From NCBI RefSeq assembly GCF_043642205.1, contig NZ_JBHZSG010000002.1:143379-207378 (forward strand): a DNA stretch of 64,000 bases. The letters run 5' to 3'. This stretch comes from Thalassotalea_A litorea (GTDB lineage Bacteria > Pseudomonadota > Gammaproteobacteria > Enterobacterales > Alteromonadaceae). The notes beneath the pieces are model-generated. The model ran no database searches. It was not told the origin of the DNA and was given only the letters and a program-made list of their open reading frames with translations. Positions 44,101 to 52,263 of the stretch are shown here, in pieces. Positions within the stretch are counted from its first letter, which is position 1. Each line of letters opens with the position of its first letter. The position numbers and the translations under genes were made by a program.

Positions 44101-44243
44101 TGGGTGATGACCAGACCAAATCGGTTTTCCATGCTCGGATCTTCTGAGCGGGGCAAAGCAGATAACGATGCCAGGCCGGCAACAATTAATAGAATAATAA
44201 GCAGAGCCATTAAACGGCCATTGCGAACAAACATTTCTATCAT
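41160..44243 (-). CDS. RND efflux permease
   Basis: 1027 residues in the AcrB/MdtB layout: 12 membrane helices and two large periplasmic loops. TM4 holds VVALGIMVDNAIVMTD, the proton-relay region with Asp where AcrB has Asp407/408 (the second Asp is Asn here). It takes drugs or other small molecules out through a tripartite pump. The gene overlaps the adaptor gene by 4 bases (ATGA). No TolC-type gene is in the window, so a shared one must be used. Regulation is likely by the TetR protein divergent from the operon. Confidence 0.92.
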   Translation of the reverse strand: MIEMFVRNGRLMALLIILLIVAGLASLSALPRSEDPSMENRFGLVITQFPGASAERVEALVTEKIEQKLQTLSEIEYLASTSRPEISVIQVKLEGYVTDSTQVFSRIRDLLADIEPQLPAESLPPRFDEERSFAYTRLLALNWQVDDHHGEPDLITLGRYAKELQSQLRLVSGTDIVDIHGINDEEILVELDQQKAALANISAQQVAQAIMAADVKIPAGKLFNDNHQLQIEVVGALDNLQRVRSIPLRSDNNQILRVADVASVSRQLKQPLTEIAIVNGKPALVVATRMIRGIRVDQWSKRVDEQTAVFAKNLPASMSLDVLFDQNTYTEARLSDLVDNIFLGFIIIAVVLFITLGWRSAIIVVVSLPLTVLFTLTVMNFYGLPIHQMSVTGLVVALGIMVDNAIVMTDSVQQRKQRGINGLQAVLLSVRHLWLPLLGSTLTTILAFMPIVLMPGDSGEFIGGIALSVIFSLIGSYLISHTIVSGLSGRFVKGNQSKHWYNQGLGLPSLNQRFTRSLTLTLTYPKTVIALVFTLPIAGFLAAGSLAEQFFPPSDRDMFHIEVFLPPQNSIYATQALTEDISESLEQHQAINHIRWFVGKSAPAFYYNLIAAKDGMQNYAQAMITAKDFKAANRLIPQLQRQLDDEFPEAQILVRKLEQGPPFNAPIEIRIFGPNLDTLQSLGNDLRRIFSQTPDVIHTRSTLLAGTPKAWLNADEDAISTLQLTLSSLAGQLEVGLQGRTQGSIIEATESIGVRVRAGDEYRQGVNNLTNFPIINSVSGEFIPLGAISEVDIKPSRGAIPHRDGKRVNVVEGYLRAGVLPSVVLAKVNEKIEAGEISIPTGYSLEFGGESNARDDAVGKLLGSVGVILALLITVVVLSFNSFRVSLIIFISAFMSMGLGLLSVFVFNYPFGFTVIIGLLGLMGLAINSAIVILAELKADEQAIQGDKDSVIHGVLSCTRHISSTTITTVGGFLPLILAGGGFWPPFAIAIAGGTVLNTLLSFYFVPAAFYLMSRKRSFDITASIAN

Positions 44244-45451
44244 GGCGCTGTCACCGTATTTGTAACGCGGACAACCTGACCACTCACCAGTCGCTGCAGC
44301 CCACTTTTGACAATGCGGGTGCCTGCCGGCAAATCACTGCGAATGAAGGCACCATCTTGATTAACGTACAAAATTTCTACGGTGTGGGTTTGCAATGTAA
44401 ATAAATGCTTTTGTTCGCCAGGCGCTAACGTATAAATATTCCAGACGCCACGCACGCCATCGGTGATCGCCGACAACGGTACCCAATACCCGTCGGACTG
44501 TATATATTGCTGATAATCCAGATATCCAAGTTGATTGTTATAGATGCTAACAGTATCTGGGAGCAAAAAACGCAATTGTACGGTACGACTATAGGGACTG
44601 ATGTCACTGTTGATAGAAACGTTTTCTACATCAATGAATTCATCATTTATGATCAGTTTATGTTGTCGCTGGGTTTCTATAGCACGAGCCAGATGTTGCG
44701 GTACGCCGACTTTTAATTCATTTTGGGCGCCTTGCTGGAGCTCAAACGCCATGATTTGCGGCGATACCAGCTCGCCTCGATTGATTAATCGTTTATTGAT
44801 GGTGCCAGAAAAAGGAGCGGTGATTTTGGTTCGTTTTAACTGATAGTGTTTGGCATCGATATTGGCCTGAACTTGCCGCTGATTGGCGTTGAGAACCTGT
44901 TGTTCCGCCAATAATTCGTCTTTGCTTTGGGCAGAGGTGTAACCTTGTTCAATCAAAGCATTGATGCGCTGCAGATTGGCGTGAACCAATACCTGTTGTG
45001 CCTTGATTTGTGCTTGCTGCGCAATTAGCTGCTCCAATTCGATGTTGAGCAACTCCGGATCGAGCGTTGCCAGAATTTGCCCCTGGCTAACCCGATCGCC
45101 TTCAAACGCGAGCACCTCTGCAACTCGCCCGGAAACTTCAAACATAAGTTTTGCCGATTGTTTGGAACGAACCGTACCGGCAAACTTACGCTCGACGTGA
45201 TACCCAGTTTCGGGTTGCAGTACTACCGTTTCTACCTTGTGATAATAATCTTGACCAGACGTATCGGCACTAACGTTTTCCAGTTCATTGCAACCTTGTA
45301 TTGACAGTATCAGGATAGGGCTGAGCGCAATAAACATGAGATGGTGATGAATTCGGCGCTTGACGCGTTGCATCACAGAAGGGGAGTCCGCTTGTTGCAT
45401 ACGGCTCGAGACTTGGTTTGGTGGTGAAAATAACGGCAAAAAGCGCTTCAT
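44240..45451 (-). CDS. RND efflux periplasmic adaptor
   Basis: 403 residues. The lipobox SIQGC lies near residue 54, after an unusually long basic leader; a start at Met27 (MQRVKRRIHHH) would give a normal lipoprotein signal, but no start has a clear ribosome site. Lipoyl-like and hairpin domains follow (FAGTVRSKQSAKLMFEVSGRV, VSQGQILATLDPELLNIELEQLIAQQAQIKAQ), then beta-barrel and membrane-proximal parts. It bridges the permease and the outer-membrane channel. It is the first gene of the pair. Confidence 0.9.
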   Translation of the reverse strand: MKRFLPLFSPPNQVSSRMQQADSPSVMQRVKRRIHHHLMFIALSPILILSIQGCNELENVSADTSGQDYYHKVETVVLQPETGYHVERKFAGTVRSKQSAKLMFEVSGRVAEVLAFEGDRVSQGQILATLDPELLNIELEQLIAQQAQIKAQQVLVHANLQRINALIEQGYTSAQSKDELLAEQQVLNANQRQVQANIDAKHYQLKRTKITAPFSGTINKRLINRGELVSPQIMAFELQQGAQNELKVGVPQHLARAIETQRQHKLIINDEFIDVENVSINSDISPYSRTVQLRFLLPDTVSIYNNQLGYLDYQQYIQSDGYWVPLSAITDGVRGVWNIYTLAPGEQKHLFTLQTHTVEILYVNQDGAFIRSDLPAGTRIVKSGLQRLVSGQVVRVTNTVTAP

Positions 45452-45474
45452 AATGATAATTAATATGTAAAAGT

Positions 45475-45498
45475 AAACTAGACGGCTCAGTCTAGTTT
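45475..45498. promoter_or_regulatory. TetR operator 1
   Basis: AAACTAGAC-N6-GTCTAGTTT, a 9-bp inverted repeat just upstream of the adaptor start. Confidence 0.75.
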
Positions 45499-45507
45499 AG
45501 ATATTTT

Positions 45508-45526
45508 AAACTAGACTGTCTAGTTT
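45508..45526. promoter_or_regulatory. TetR operator 2
   Basis: AAACTAGACTGTCTAGTTT: the same half-sites with a 1-base centre. Both copies sit in the divergent region and are the likely sites for the TetR protein encoded at 45827. The different spacing (6 and 1) may mean different affinity. Confidence 0.78.
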
Positions 45527-45826
45527 GATTTGTTACAATCTATAATAAATCGATAACCAAATGATCAGCCTTGATCACATTTTCGGTGATTACCAAAGAC
45601 TGGCTCAGCATCAAAGCAAGGGTATTCTTGAGTTGGAATGCACGAGCGTACGTTCAAGCAAGACGTATAAAGTAGATCCCCGTTTTTGTCATTCGTGGTT
45701 TTATCTGTAACCGATAGCGCTTGTAGTTTGAGTCGATGAGGTTTCGTATATAGACATTCAAACTGCTTGATATTAAAGTTTGTCGGCATTTATAAGAGCA
45801 TTTTTAAGAGCATTCAGGAGACAGAA

Positions 45827-46450
45827 GTGGCCATTCCGAAAGTCAGAAGCAAGAGTGAAGAAAAGCGTCAGCAGATATATGATGCCGCAACGCAATTGTT
45901 TTGTGATAACGGGTTTGCTGCAACCAGTATGGACGTGGTGGCTAAAAATGCCGGGGTATCTAAACAAACGGTGTACAGCCATTTTGGTAGCAAAGATGAA
46001 TTATTCGTGGCGACCATAACCGCCCGTTGTGAAGCGTTCCTATCCGCCTCTACAGCCAGCCCGAAAGACAGCGATCCGTATACCACGCTTTGTCAATATG
46101 CGGAACATTTTCTGGCATTGCTGTTGTCCCCGGAAGCGTTGGCAATTCACCGGATCTGTATCAATGAATCCACCAGTTACCCGCATGTATCTCGATTGTT
46201 TTATAAAGCCGGTCCGGAACGTGTTATTGCGGAGGTGAAAACCATTCTCGATGACTATACACAACAACATATCCTTAATATTGAGGATATTCATACCGCG
46301 GCCATACAGTTCTTGTCGGTGATTAAGGGCGAGATTTGGATGCACAAAGAATACAATATCGAAAAACCTATCAGTCGGGAAAAGGTTAAATTGTACATCC
46401 AAAGTTCAGTCCGACACTTTCTCGCGGGATATGGTTATCAGAAGCGATGA
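45827..46450 (+). CDS. TetR/AcrR-family regulator of the efflux operon
   Basis: 207 residues from GTG 45827, chosen for AGGAG at 45816-45820; a TTG at 45767 is not supported. The N-terminal helix-turn-helix reads IYDAATQLFCDNGFAATSMDVVAKNAGVSKQTVYSHFGSKDELF. The C-terminal domain is the usual helical ligand-binding part (TetR_C, AefR-like). It faces the efflux genes, and two palindromes lie between, so it probably represses both units and is released by a pump substrate. Confidence 0.9.
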   Translation: MAIPKVRSKSEEKRQQIYDAATQLFCDNGFAATSMDVVAKNAGVSKQTVYSHFGSKDELFVATITARCEAFLSASTASPKDSDPYTTLCQYAEHFLALLLSPEALAIHRICINESTSYPHVSRLFYKAGPERVIAEVKTILDDYTQQHILNIEDIHTAAIQFLSVIKGEIWMHKEYNIEKPISREKVKLYIQSSVRHFLAGYGYQKR

Positions 46451-46498
46451 CCGGCTTTTGCCAGATTGCTCTATAAGCAAAAACTTTCTTACATTCCT

Positions 46499-47518
46499 TT
46501 AATGACTCACTTTCGTGGTTGAATCTCTGACCAATAATGTCGGCGTGAATTGCTGACAAATATCCGGTGCTTTTTGTTTTCGGATTTCACTGATCAACAG
46601 GGTTGTCGCGTTCTGAGCTATGGTCTGGTTGGGTTGATCGGCGGTGGTTATTTTAGGCCAGGTTTGGCGCGAAAACGGACTGTTTTCAAACCCGACAATG
46701 GATAATTGTTCGGGAATGGCGATATTGGCAAGACGAGAAGCGAATAAAGCGCCGGCGGCGATCTCATCATTACAGGAAAATATGGCGGTTGGCTTTTGTG
46801 GATGCTCGAGCAACTGAGTTGCGCCTTTTACACCAGAATCAAACGAGTATTCGCCGTCGATAATCAGACTTTCGTCAACCTTTATGCCTCGTTGCACCAG
46901 CGCTTCTTTATAACCTTCGATACGTTCAAATGTCGATTTATGCTCTTTGCCACCACTGATAAAACCGATACTCTTATGACCTAATTCGATGAGGTGTTCG
47001 GTGATAGCATAGGCGGCGTCAAAGTCATTGACCATAACGCAGGGTGAGATCCCATCAGGGGCATTATGACCCGAAAAAATCCGCACGAAGCTGACCCCTA
47101 ACTCTTTCAATCTGTCAGTAACCTTGGGCATTTCTGAGAAGGGGGGGGTTAATACCACGCCGGAAATTCTCGAATGACGGATCATATTGGAAATCTCGTC
47201 GAGAATATTATCCGCTTTAGCATTACAAGGGTGAATGACTAACTCGAAATTTTGTTTACGACATTCTTGTAAAATACCATTTTGCATGTCAATGACGTAG
47301 TAAGCATTCGGATTGTCATAAATAAAGGCGATACTGAAGGATTTGCTGCCGGCAAGATTACGTGCAGCGGCATTGGGTTGATAATTTAATTCTTTGACCG
47401 CTGCTTCGACCTTTTCTTTGGTTGCGGCCCGAACAGATGATTCGTTATTGATCACCCGCGATACCGTTTTTATGGAAACGCCGGCATGGCGGGCGACGTC
47501 GTTAATGGTTACCGTCAT
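46499..47518 (-). CDS. nagR: LacI-family repressor, probable NagR
   Basis: 339 residues: LacI helix-turn-helix and hinge (TINDVARHAGVSIKTVSRVINNESSVRAATKEKV... YQPNAAARNLAG), then a periplasmic-binding-protein-like sugar domain. In Shewanella and relatives a LacI regulator controls GlcNAc genes, and the palindromes at 49358 and 59282 are of the size such proteins bind. The gene is separate from them by the aquaporin gene. The assignment to the nag genes is an inference from position and operator copies. Confidence 0.8.
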   Translation of the reverse strand: MTVTINDVARHAGVSIKTVSRVINNESSVRAATKEKVEAAVKELNYQPNAAARNLAGSKSFSIAFIYDNPNAYYVIDMQNGILQECRKQNFELVIHPCNAKADNILDEISNMIRHSRISGVVLTPPFSEMPKVTDRLKELGVSFVRIFSGHNAPDGISPCVMVNDFDAAYAITEHLIELGHKSIGFISGGKEHKSTFERIEGYKEALVQRGIKVDESLIIDGEYSFDSGVKGATQLLEHPQKPTAIFSCNDEIAAGALFASRLANIAIPEQLSIVGFENSPFSRQTWPKITTADQPNQTIAQNATTLLISEIRKQKAPDICQQFTPTLLVRDSTTKVSH

Positions 47519-47772
47519 GGTAAATCTGTCCTTCTATATGTCTTTAACGTCGGCGAAACGTGTTCTGGCCAGTTTCGCTCAACAATGTGGTGCATACTCA
47601 TACTGTTTTATGTTGCACCATTGCTTTATATCAAGGTATCCGATCGTGAAAATTATCTTTATATGTTCATCGCAATATCGTTCGGTTGCTATAACGCAAT
47701 GACCCAAAAGCTAATTTTCAAAGGTTAACAGAATTTGTTAAGCGATAGGTTATTTTATTTTTTAGCCACTAT

Positions 47773-47841
47773 ATAGCAAATATTGAGACACCTGGATAGC
47801 AAATATTATGACAGCTGGATAGCAAGTATCGTGGCAGCTGA
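47773..47841. repeat. three 23-bp direct repeats
   Basis: Units begin at 47773, 47796 and 47819, each ATAGCAA[AG]TAT.. and ending AC[AC]CCTGG/CAGCTGG/CAGCTGA. They are spaced exactly 23 bases (about two helical turns). They lie 255 bases upstream of the LacI gene start. Confidence 0.7.
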
Positions 47842-47927
47842 ACACTGATAATTATTGAATATCGGCTCTGCGACCATGTTTTTTCGGTGAGCTCAGGCAA
47901 AAATCCCTGAACATGTTTTAGACCAAA

Positions 47928-47951
47928 AGCCAGACAATGGATTGTCTGGCT
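47928..47951 (-). terminator. hairpin with T-tract on the minus strand
   Basis: AGCCAGACAA-TGGA-TTGTCTGGCT: a perfect 10-bp stem followed on the minus strand by TTTTGG. It is 300 bases past the aquaporin stop, so it may end that transcript or a small RNA. Apart from this and the 23-bp repeats, 47519-48251 shows no gene. Confidence 0.5.
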
Positions 47952-48251
47952 GTGCATATTATGGATGAATGGTTTGTCAATCTCCAAGGGGCAAATAGCC
48001 AAGGTGAACCGCAATCGGTTTGAACGGAATGAGCTCTTGTTATCACATCACAGTGATCGCAGCACGATTGTCGGTGCTAATGCATCGTTGGCGAGATAAA
48101 CTTATCATTAATAAAAGCACCTATGCTTGCGTGACACCTTTGTTTCAAATACCAATCTACGCTGGCCTATCAACGCACCAACCATGACGATTTCCACCAA
48201 CCTGGGGGCAAACCGTCAAAACATAAAACACACCATAGAAAACCGCTGTAG

Positions 48252-48992
48252 CTATAGCGCGTCGGCGACCACATTCTTCGCCTTGCGTTTATCTTTAACT
48301 GTGGGTGAAAATACTCTGGGATAAATGAACCCAGCCAATAATGCGCCAGCTATCGGCGCTAACCAGAATAGCCATAACTGGCTAATTGCCCAGCCACCTT
48401 CAAATAGAGCGACACCGGTACTGCGGGCGGGATTAACCGAAGTATTGGTGACTGGTATGGAAATTAGATGTATTAAGGTTAAACACAAACCTATTGCCAG
48501 TGGCGCGAACCCGGCGGGAGCACGGACATCGGTACTACCTAAAATCACCATAACAAATATGAAGGTGAGGACGATTTCACAGACTAACGCCGCGGTTAGC
48601 GAGAAACCGCCGGGGGAATGCTCACCGTAACCATTACTGGCAAACCCTTGGCTTAAACTAAAATCTGCCTGTCCGGACGCAATCACATATAACACACCAC
48701 CAGCGATCAAGGCACCAAGGATCTGGCTGATAATATAGGGTACTAGCTCGCCGGTTGGCATTCTCCCTGCACTCCATATCCCCATAGATACGGCCGGATT
48801 CAGGTGGCAGCCTGAGATATGGCCGATGGCATAGGCCATGGTTAGCACGGTTAACCCAAATGCCAAAGATACGCCGACAAAACCGATTCCAAGCTCAGGA
48901 AATCCCGCCGCTAATACGGCGGAACCACAACCGCCAAGCACTAACCAAAACGTACCGAGACATTCGGCAAAAAGTTTTTGAGATAACGTCAT
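48252..48992 (-). CDS. aqpZ: aquaporin Z
   Basis: 246 residues from ATG 48992 (GAGGA seven bases upstream); the frame to 49052 adds 20 residues without support. There are six helices and two NPA boxes: HLNPAVS and SVNPARS. The selectivity filter looks aquaporin-like rather than glyceroporin-like (no Asp after the second NPA, Arg present). It is a water channel. It stands between the LacI gene and the TonB receptor on the minus strand. Confidence 0.92.
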   Translation of the reverse strand: MTLSQKLFAECLGTFWLVLGGCGSAVLAAGFPELGIGFVGVSLAFGLTVLTMAYAIGHISGCHLNPAVSMGIWSAGRMPTGELVPYIISQILGALIAGGVLYVIASGQADFSLSQGFASNGYGEHSPGGFSLTAALVCEIVLTFIFVMVILGSTDVRAPAGFAPLAIGLCLTLIHLISIPVTNTSVNPARSTGVALFEGGWAISQLWLFWLAPIAGALLAGFIYPRVFSPTVKDKRKAKNVVADAL

Positions 48993-49357
48993 ATAAGCAT
49001 CCTCAAAAGGGATGACAAGACAGCACAATTTATCATCGTGAAAGGGGGGCATAGATGAAAGTTCATCATCTTACCGTTGATTTTTTAAGCATATGTCACT
49101 TTTTTGGTTTTTTCTTTTATTTTTATGGGGTTATCGAGATTGTTAGAAAAATGTAAGGGGTTTCAGTTAGATGGAAATGGAACCTGTTTTGTAAGGTTTT
49201 AATCGTGACGACAAATAGCGTAAAGCATTAACTTGTTGTTTTTCATATTAAAAAATTAAGCCTTGCGCACCTTTTTGCGGGTTTTGTGAGCAACAGGTGC
49301 TGTCTAAAAAAAAATCTTTCCAAAATCCAAATTTCCGTGTATGGTTTTACTAAGCTT

Positions 49358-49375
49358 TATGACAGCGTTGTCATT
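49358..49375. promoter_or_regulatory. NagR-type operator upstream of the TonB receptor
   Basis: TATGACAGCGTTGTCATT, matching the site at 59282 at 17 of 18 positions. It is a near-perfect palindrome with a GC/GT centre. Recalled from Shewanella regulon work, the NagR motif has this form. It lies 101 bases ahead of the receptor start; the space 48993-49475 otherwise shows only AT-rich DNA. Confidence 0.8.
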
Positions 49376-49475
49376 TTGTTGAGTCAAACACAGGGAGTAA
49401 GGATGAACTGTCGCGACTTGATTTAATGGGAGCACATAGGGTGAAAAAAATAAAAAATACATAAGGAACAAGAAG

Positions 49476-52139
49476 ATGTCGTCATTCAAATTCCAAAAGC
49501 GTCTGCTTGCCAGCAGTATTGCTATGGTGTTAGCTGGAACCTCCGGTTCTGTTGTTGCAGAAGAAGCAGCAGCCGTTGAAGAAAAAAAGCTAGAAGTCAT
49601 TGAAGTTACCGGTATTCGGGGAAGCCTAAAGCAAAACCTTAATGCTAAGCGATTCGCAAATGCAGTGGTTGAATCAATTTCCGCGGAAGATATTGGTAAG
49701 TTTCCAGATAAAAATATCGCAGAATCGTTACAACGCGTATCTGGTGTAACCATCAATCGTGGTTTCACTGGTGAAGGTAATGAAGTTTCAATTCGTGGTA
49801 TTGATCCTCAACTTACTCAAGTACAGTTAAATGGCAACTTTGTTGCATCAACAGCCTGGTTTTCACAATCAGCGAATAACCGTGCTTTTAATATGGATTT
49901 AATGCCATCTGAGCTTGTTGCTGGTGTCGATGTATATAAATCGCCACAAGCATCAATCGATGAAGGTGGTGTTGGTGGTACCGTTATCATGCGCACACGT
50001 CGTCCTTTAGAATTGGACGCAAATACATTATATGCTTCAGTCGAAGCAAATACTAACAGCCTGGCCGACGATACTGGTCTTGGTTTTACGGGTATGTATA
50101 GTTGGAAAGATCCTTCGGAGACATTTGGAGTATTGGTAACGGCTTCTACGTTGGAAACAATTGGTCGTGCACGAAAGGCTGAAAATTACTGGGAAGAAGG
50201 CTGGTCAGCTTCTGGTGTTGCAGCATTTGATCAAGACCGAACGCGCGATGCTATCGACTTCACTGCTCAATTTGCACCAATGGATGATTTAATTCTAACC
50301 GGTCACTTTTTCCGTACAGAGTTAGATGCCTTTAATACCAACCAAAACTTCTTAACAATTAACTCGCAATGGGCCACTGGCCTCGGCTGTTTTGACGATG
50401 GTACTTTCACCGTGCCAGGCGATTATTGTACAGAAACTGGCGGAATTCGTGATAATTTGATCGACCCTGCTAGTGGCGCCCGAATTGCTCCTAATGGCTT
50501 ACCATTAACGGGTACCGCTATTGCACCAGCTTGGTTAGCACAGGATACTAATACCCGAAAAGCTGAAATTACGACGGATGTCATCGATTTTACAGCCGAG
50601 TACACAGGTGATGGTTATACCATTAAGGCCGTAGCGGGTTATACCGAGTCTGAGGGCGGTAACGGTGGTAACTATAATGGTCTATGGGGTATGGCAGGTT
50701 ACAATCCTAGTTTTACATGGGCTGATAATACCGGTAATCATTATCCTATGGCTGACAATGGCGTAACCGTTGATTTTGATATGGATCGCCAAAATGATAT
50801 GTACATGGCCGTTAACGGTGTTGATGCCGCGGACGGTACTTGGCAAATGCATGCAGATCGTTCCTTAACGGCAACGGAATTGTCAGATGAAGAAGTTTAC
50901 TTCCAATTAGATGCTCAATTTGACGTTGAATTAGGGGTAATGAGTAGTATTGAAACCGGTATTAAACTTCGCCAGCACGAATTCTCCCAAGCGCAAAATA
51001 ATGCCGTTTTAGAGGGTGGTTGGGCAACCAATCTTGCGGATTATTCAAATGGTACCATTTCCGATTTTGGCAATGTTATGGCTTCAGGATCGATTTCTTC
51101 ATACCCAGCATTAGATGCGGGTAAGTATACCAAGTTGATTGATGATGCTGTCACGGGTTGGAATGAAAACCTAAGCGCATATGGTAAAGTTGAAGAAGAT
51201 ATTACTTCTCTATATGTTCAAGGTAACTTTGATGGTGATGGGTTCCGCGGTAATGTAGGTCTTCGTTATGCTGGTACTGATATCACAGGTACTTCATACG
51301 ACCCAACAGGCGAATTGTCTGATGTTGGTGGAGACTATGAAGATTGGTTACCGAGTTTTAATCTAGCTCTCGATTTATCTGATCAGCTGATTCTTCGTAT
51401 GTCTGCTGCTCGTGTAATGAGTCGTGCGGGTTATTCACAACTCACGCCATCTTACAGTAATATCAACCCGACTTCTTATACTGCAGCTCGTGGTAACCCG
51501 GATATTAAACCATTTAGAGCTACTCAGACGGATATCGGTCTTGAATGGTATTTCAATGATGAATCCTTATTATCACTGGCTTACTTTACTAAAGACATCA
51601 AGTCGTTCATTACGGATAAGCAAGTCTTTGCTACGTTCCCTGATGAAGATGGAATCGATCAAGAGTGGCGCGTAACCGTTCCAGCTCAAGGTCGTGGTGG
51701 TAATGTCGATGGTATTGAATTCCAGTATCAACAAACTTTTGGTAACTTCGGTACGGTATTTAACTATACCTACACGGATTCAGAAGCCGAAAATGATAAT
51801 GGCGATCTCATTCAATTACCTGGTAACTCGCAAAATTCGTATAACCTGACAGGTTACTATGAAAATGACACATTCGCGGCGCGACTTGCTTATACCTATC
51901 GTAGTGACTTTCTGGCACCTGGTACAGCAATCGCTAATCAGTTAGATACTAATGACGAACAAGCTTTCCTTGATGCTAACTTTACATGGCATGTTACGGA
52001 TAACCTCGATATCATTGTTGAAGGTATCAACCTGACCGAAGAAGTAGTTTTTGCCCGCCACAGCGGTGGAGCACAGACCTTACGTACAGCTGTAGATAAC
52101 GGCCGTCGTTATTTCTTAAAAGCGACGTATCGTTTATAA
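49476..52139 (+). CDS. TonB-dependent receptor, probable chitooligosaccharide/GlcNAc type
   Basis: 887 residues: signal peptide (1-28, VVAEE), TonB box region (KKLEVIEVTGIRGSL), a plug domain (FANAVVESISAEDIGKFPDKNIAESLQRVSGVTINR, GNEVSIRGIDPQLTQVQLNG) and a 22-strand barrel ending YFLKATYRL. The EDIGKFPDKN plug is the form seen in sugar-specific receptors of Alteromonadales and Xanthomonadales. It brings oligosaccharides across the outer membrane. A strong terminator separates it from the halogenase genes, so downstream expression may be lower. Confidence 0.92.
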   Translation: MSSFKFQKRLLASSIAMVLAGTSGSVVAEEAAAVEEKKLEVIEVTGIRGSLKQNLNAKRFANAVVESISAEDIGKFPDKNIAESLQRVSGVTINRGFTGEGNEVSIRGIDPQLTQVQLNGNFVASTAWFSQSANNRAFNMDLMPSELVAGVDVYKSPQASIDEGGVGGTVIMRTRRPLELDANTLYASVEANTNSLADDTGLGFTGMYSWKDPSETFGVLVTASTLETIGRARKAENYWEEGWSASGVAAFDQDRTRDAIDFTAQFAPMDDLILTGHFFRTELDAFNTNQNFLTINSQWATGLGCFDDGTFTVPGDYCTETGGIRDNLIDPASGARIAPNGLPLTGTAIAPAWLAQDTNTRKAEITTDVIDFTAEYTGDGYTIKAVAGYTESEGGNGGNYNGLWGMAGYNPSFTWADNTGNHYPMADNGVTVDFDMDRQNDMYMAVNGVDAADGTWQMHADRSLTATELSDEEVYFQLDAQFDVELGVMSSIETGIKLRQHEFSQAQNNAVLEGGWATNLADYSNGTISDFGNVMASGSISSYPALDAGKYTKLIDDAVTGWNENLSAYGKVEEDITSLYVQGNFDGDGFRGNVGLRYAGTDITGTSYDPTGELSDVGGDYEDWLPSFNLALDLSDQLILRMSAARVMSRAGYSQLTPSYSNINPTSYTAARGNPDIKPFRATQTDIGLEWYFNDESLLSLAYFTKDIKSFITDKQVFATFPDEDGIDQEWRVTVPAQGRGGNVDGIEFQYQQTFGNFGTVFNYTYTDSEAENDNGDLIQLPGNSQNSYNLTGYYENDTFAARLAYTYRSDFLAPGTAIANQLDTNDEQAFLDANFTWHVTDNLDIIVEGINLTEEVVFARHSGGAQTLRTAVDNGRRYFLKATYRL

Positions 52140-52153
52140 CATAATATGTTCGT

Positions 52154-52184
52154 AAAGGGGAAAGGCTAACCTTTCCCCTTTTAA
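52154..52184 (+). terminator. terminator after the TonB receptor
   Basis: AAAGGGGAAAGG-CTAA-CCTTTCCCCTTTT, a 12-bp perfect stem 15 bases after the stop. It should let the receptor be made in excess over the genes behind it. Confidence 0.9.
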
Positions 52185-52263
52185 TAAATTTCTTAGCAAG
52201 CCTTGTTCAATATCGATACACTGCAATTGCAGCTTAAATGTCGTATCAAGAGTAATTCAGCCT

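Noticed and set aside
45565..45789. 74-codon minus-strand frame between the TetR operators and the TetR gene
   Set aside because: It has no ribosome site or recognisable domain and occupies the regulatory region of a divergent pair.
47769..48014. 81-codon minus-strand frame between lacI and aqpZ
   Set aside because: It overlaps the 23-bp repeats and the palindrome at 47928 and shows no protein-like pattern.
49304..49768. 154-codon minus-strand frame at the start of the TonB receptor
   Set aside because: It is antisense to the receptor signal peptide and plug and covers the NagR operator.
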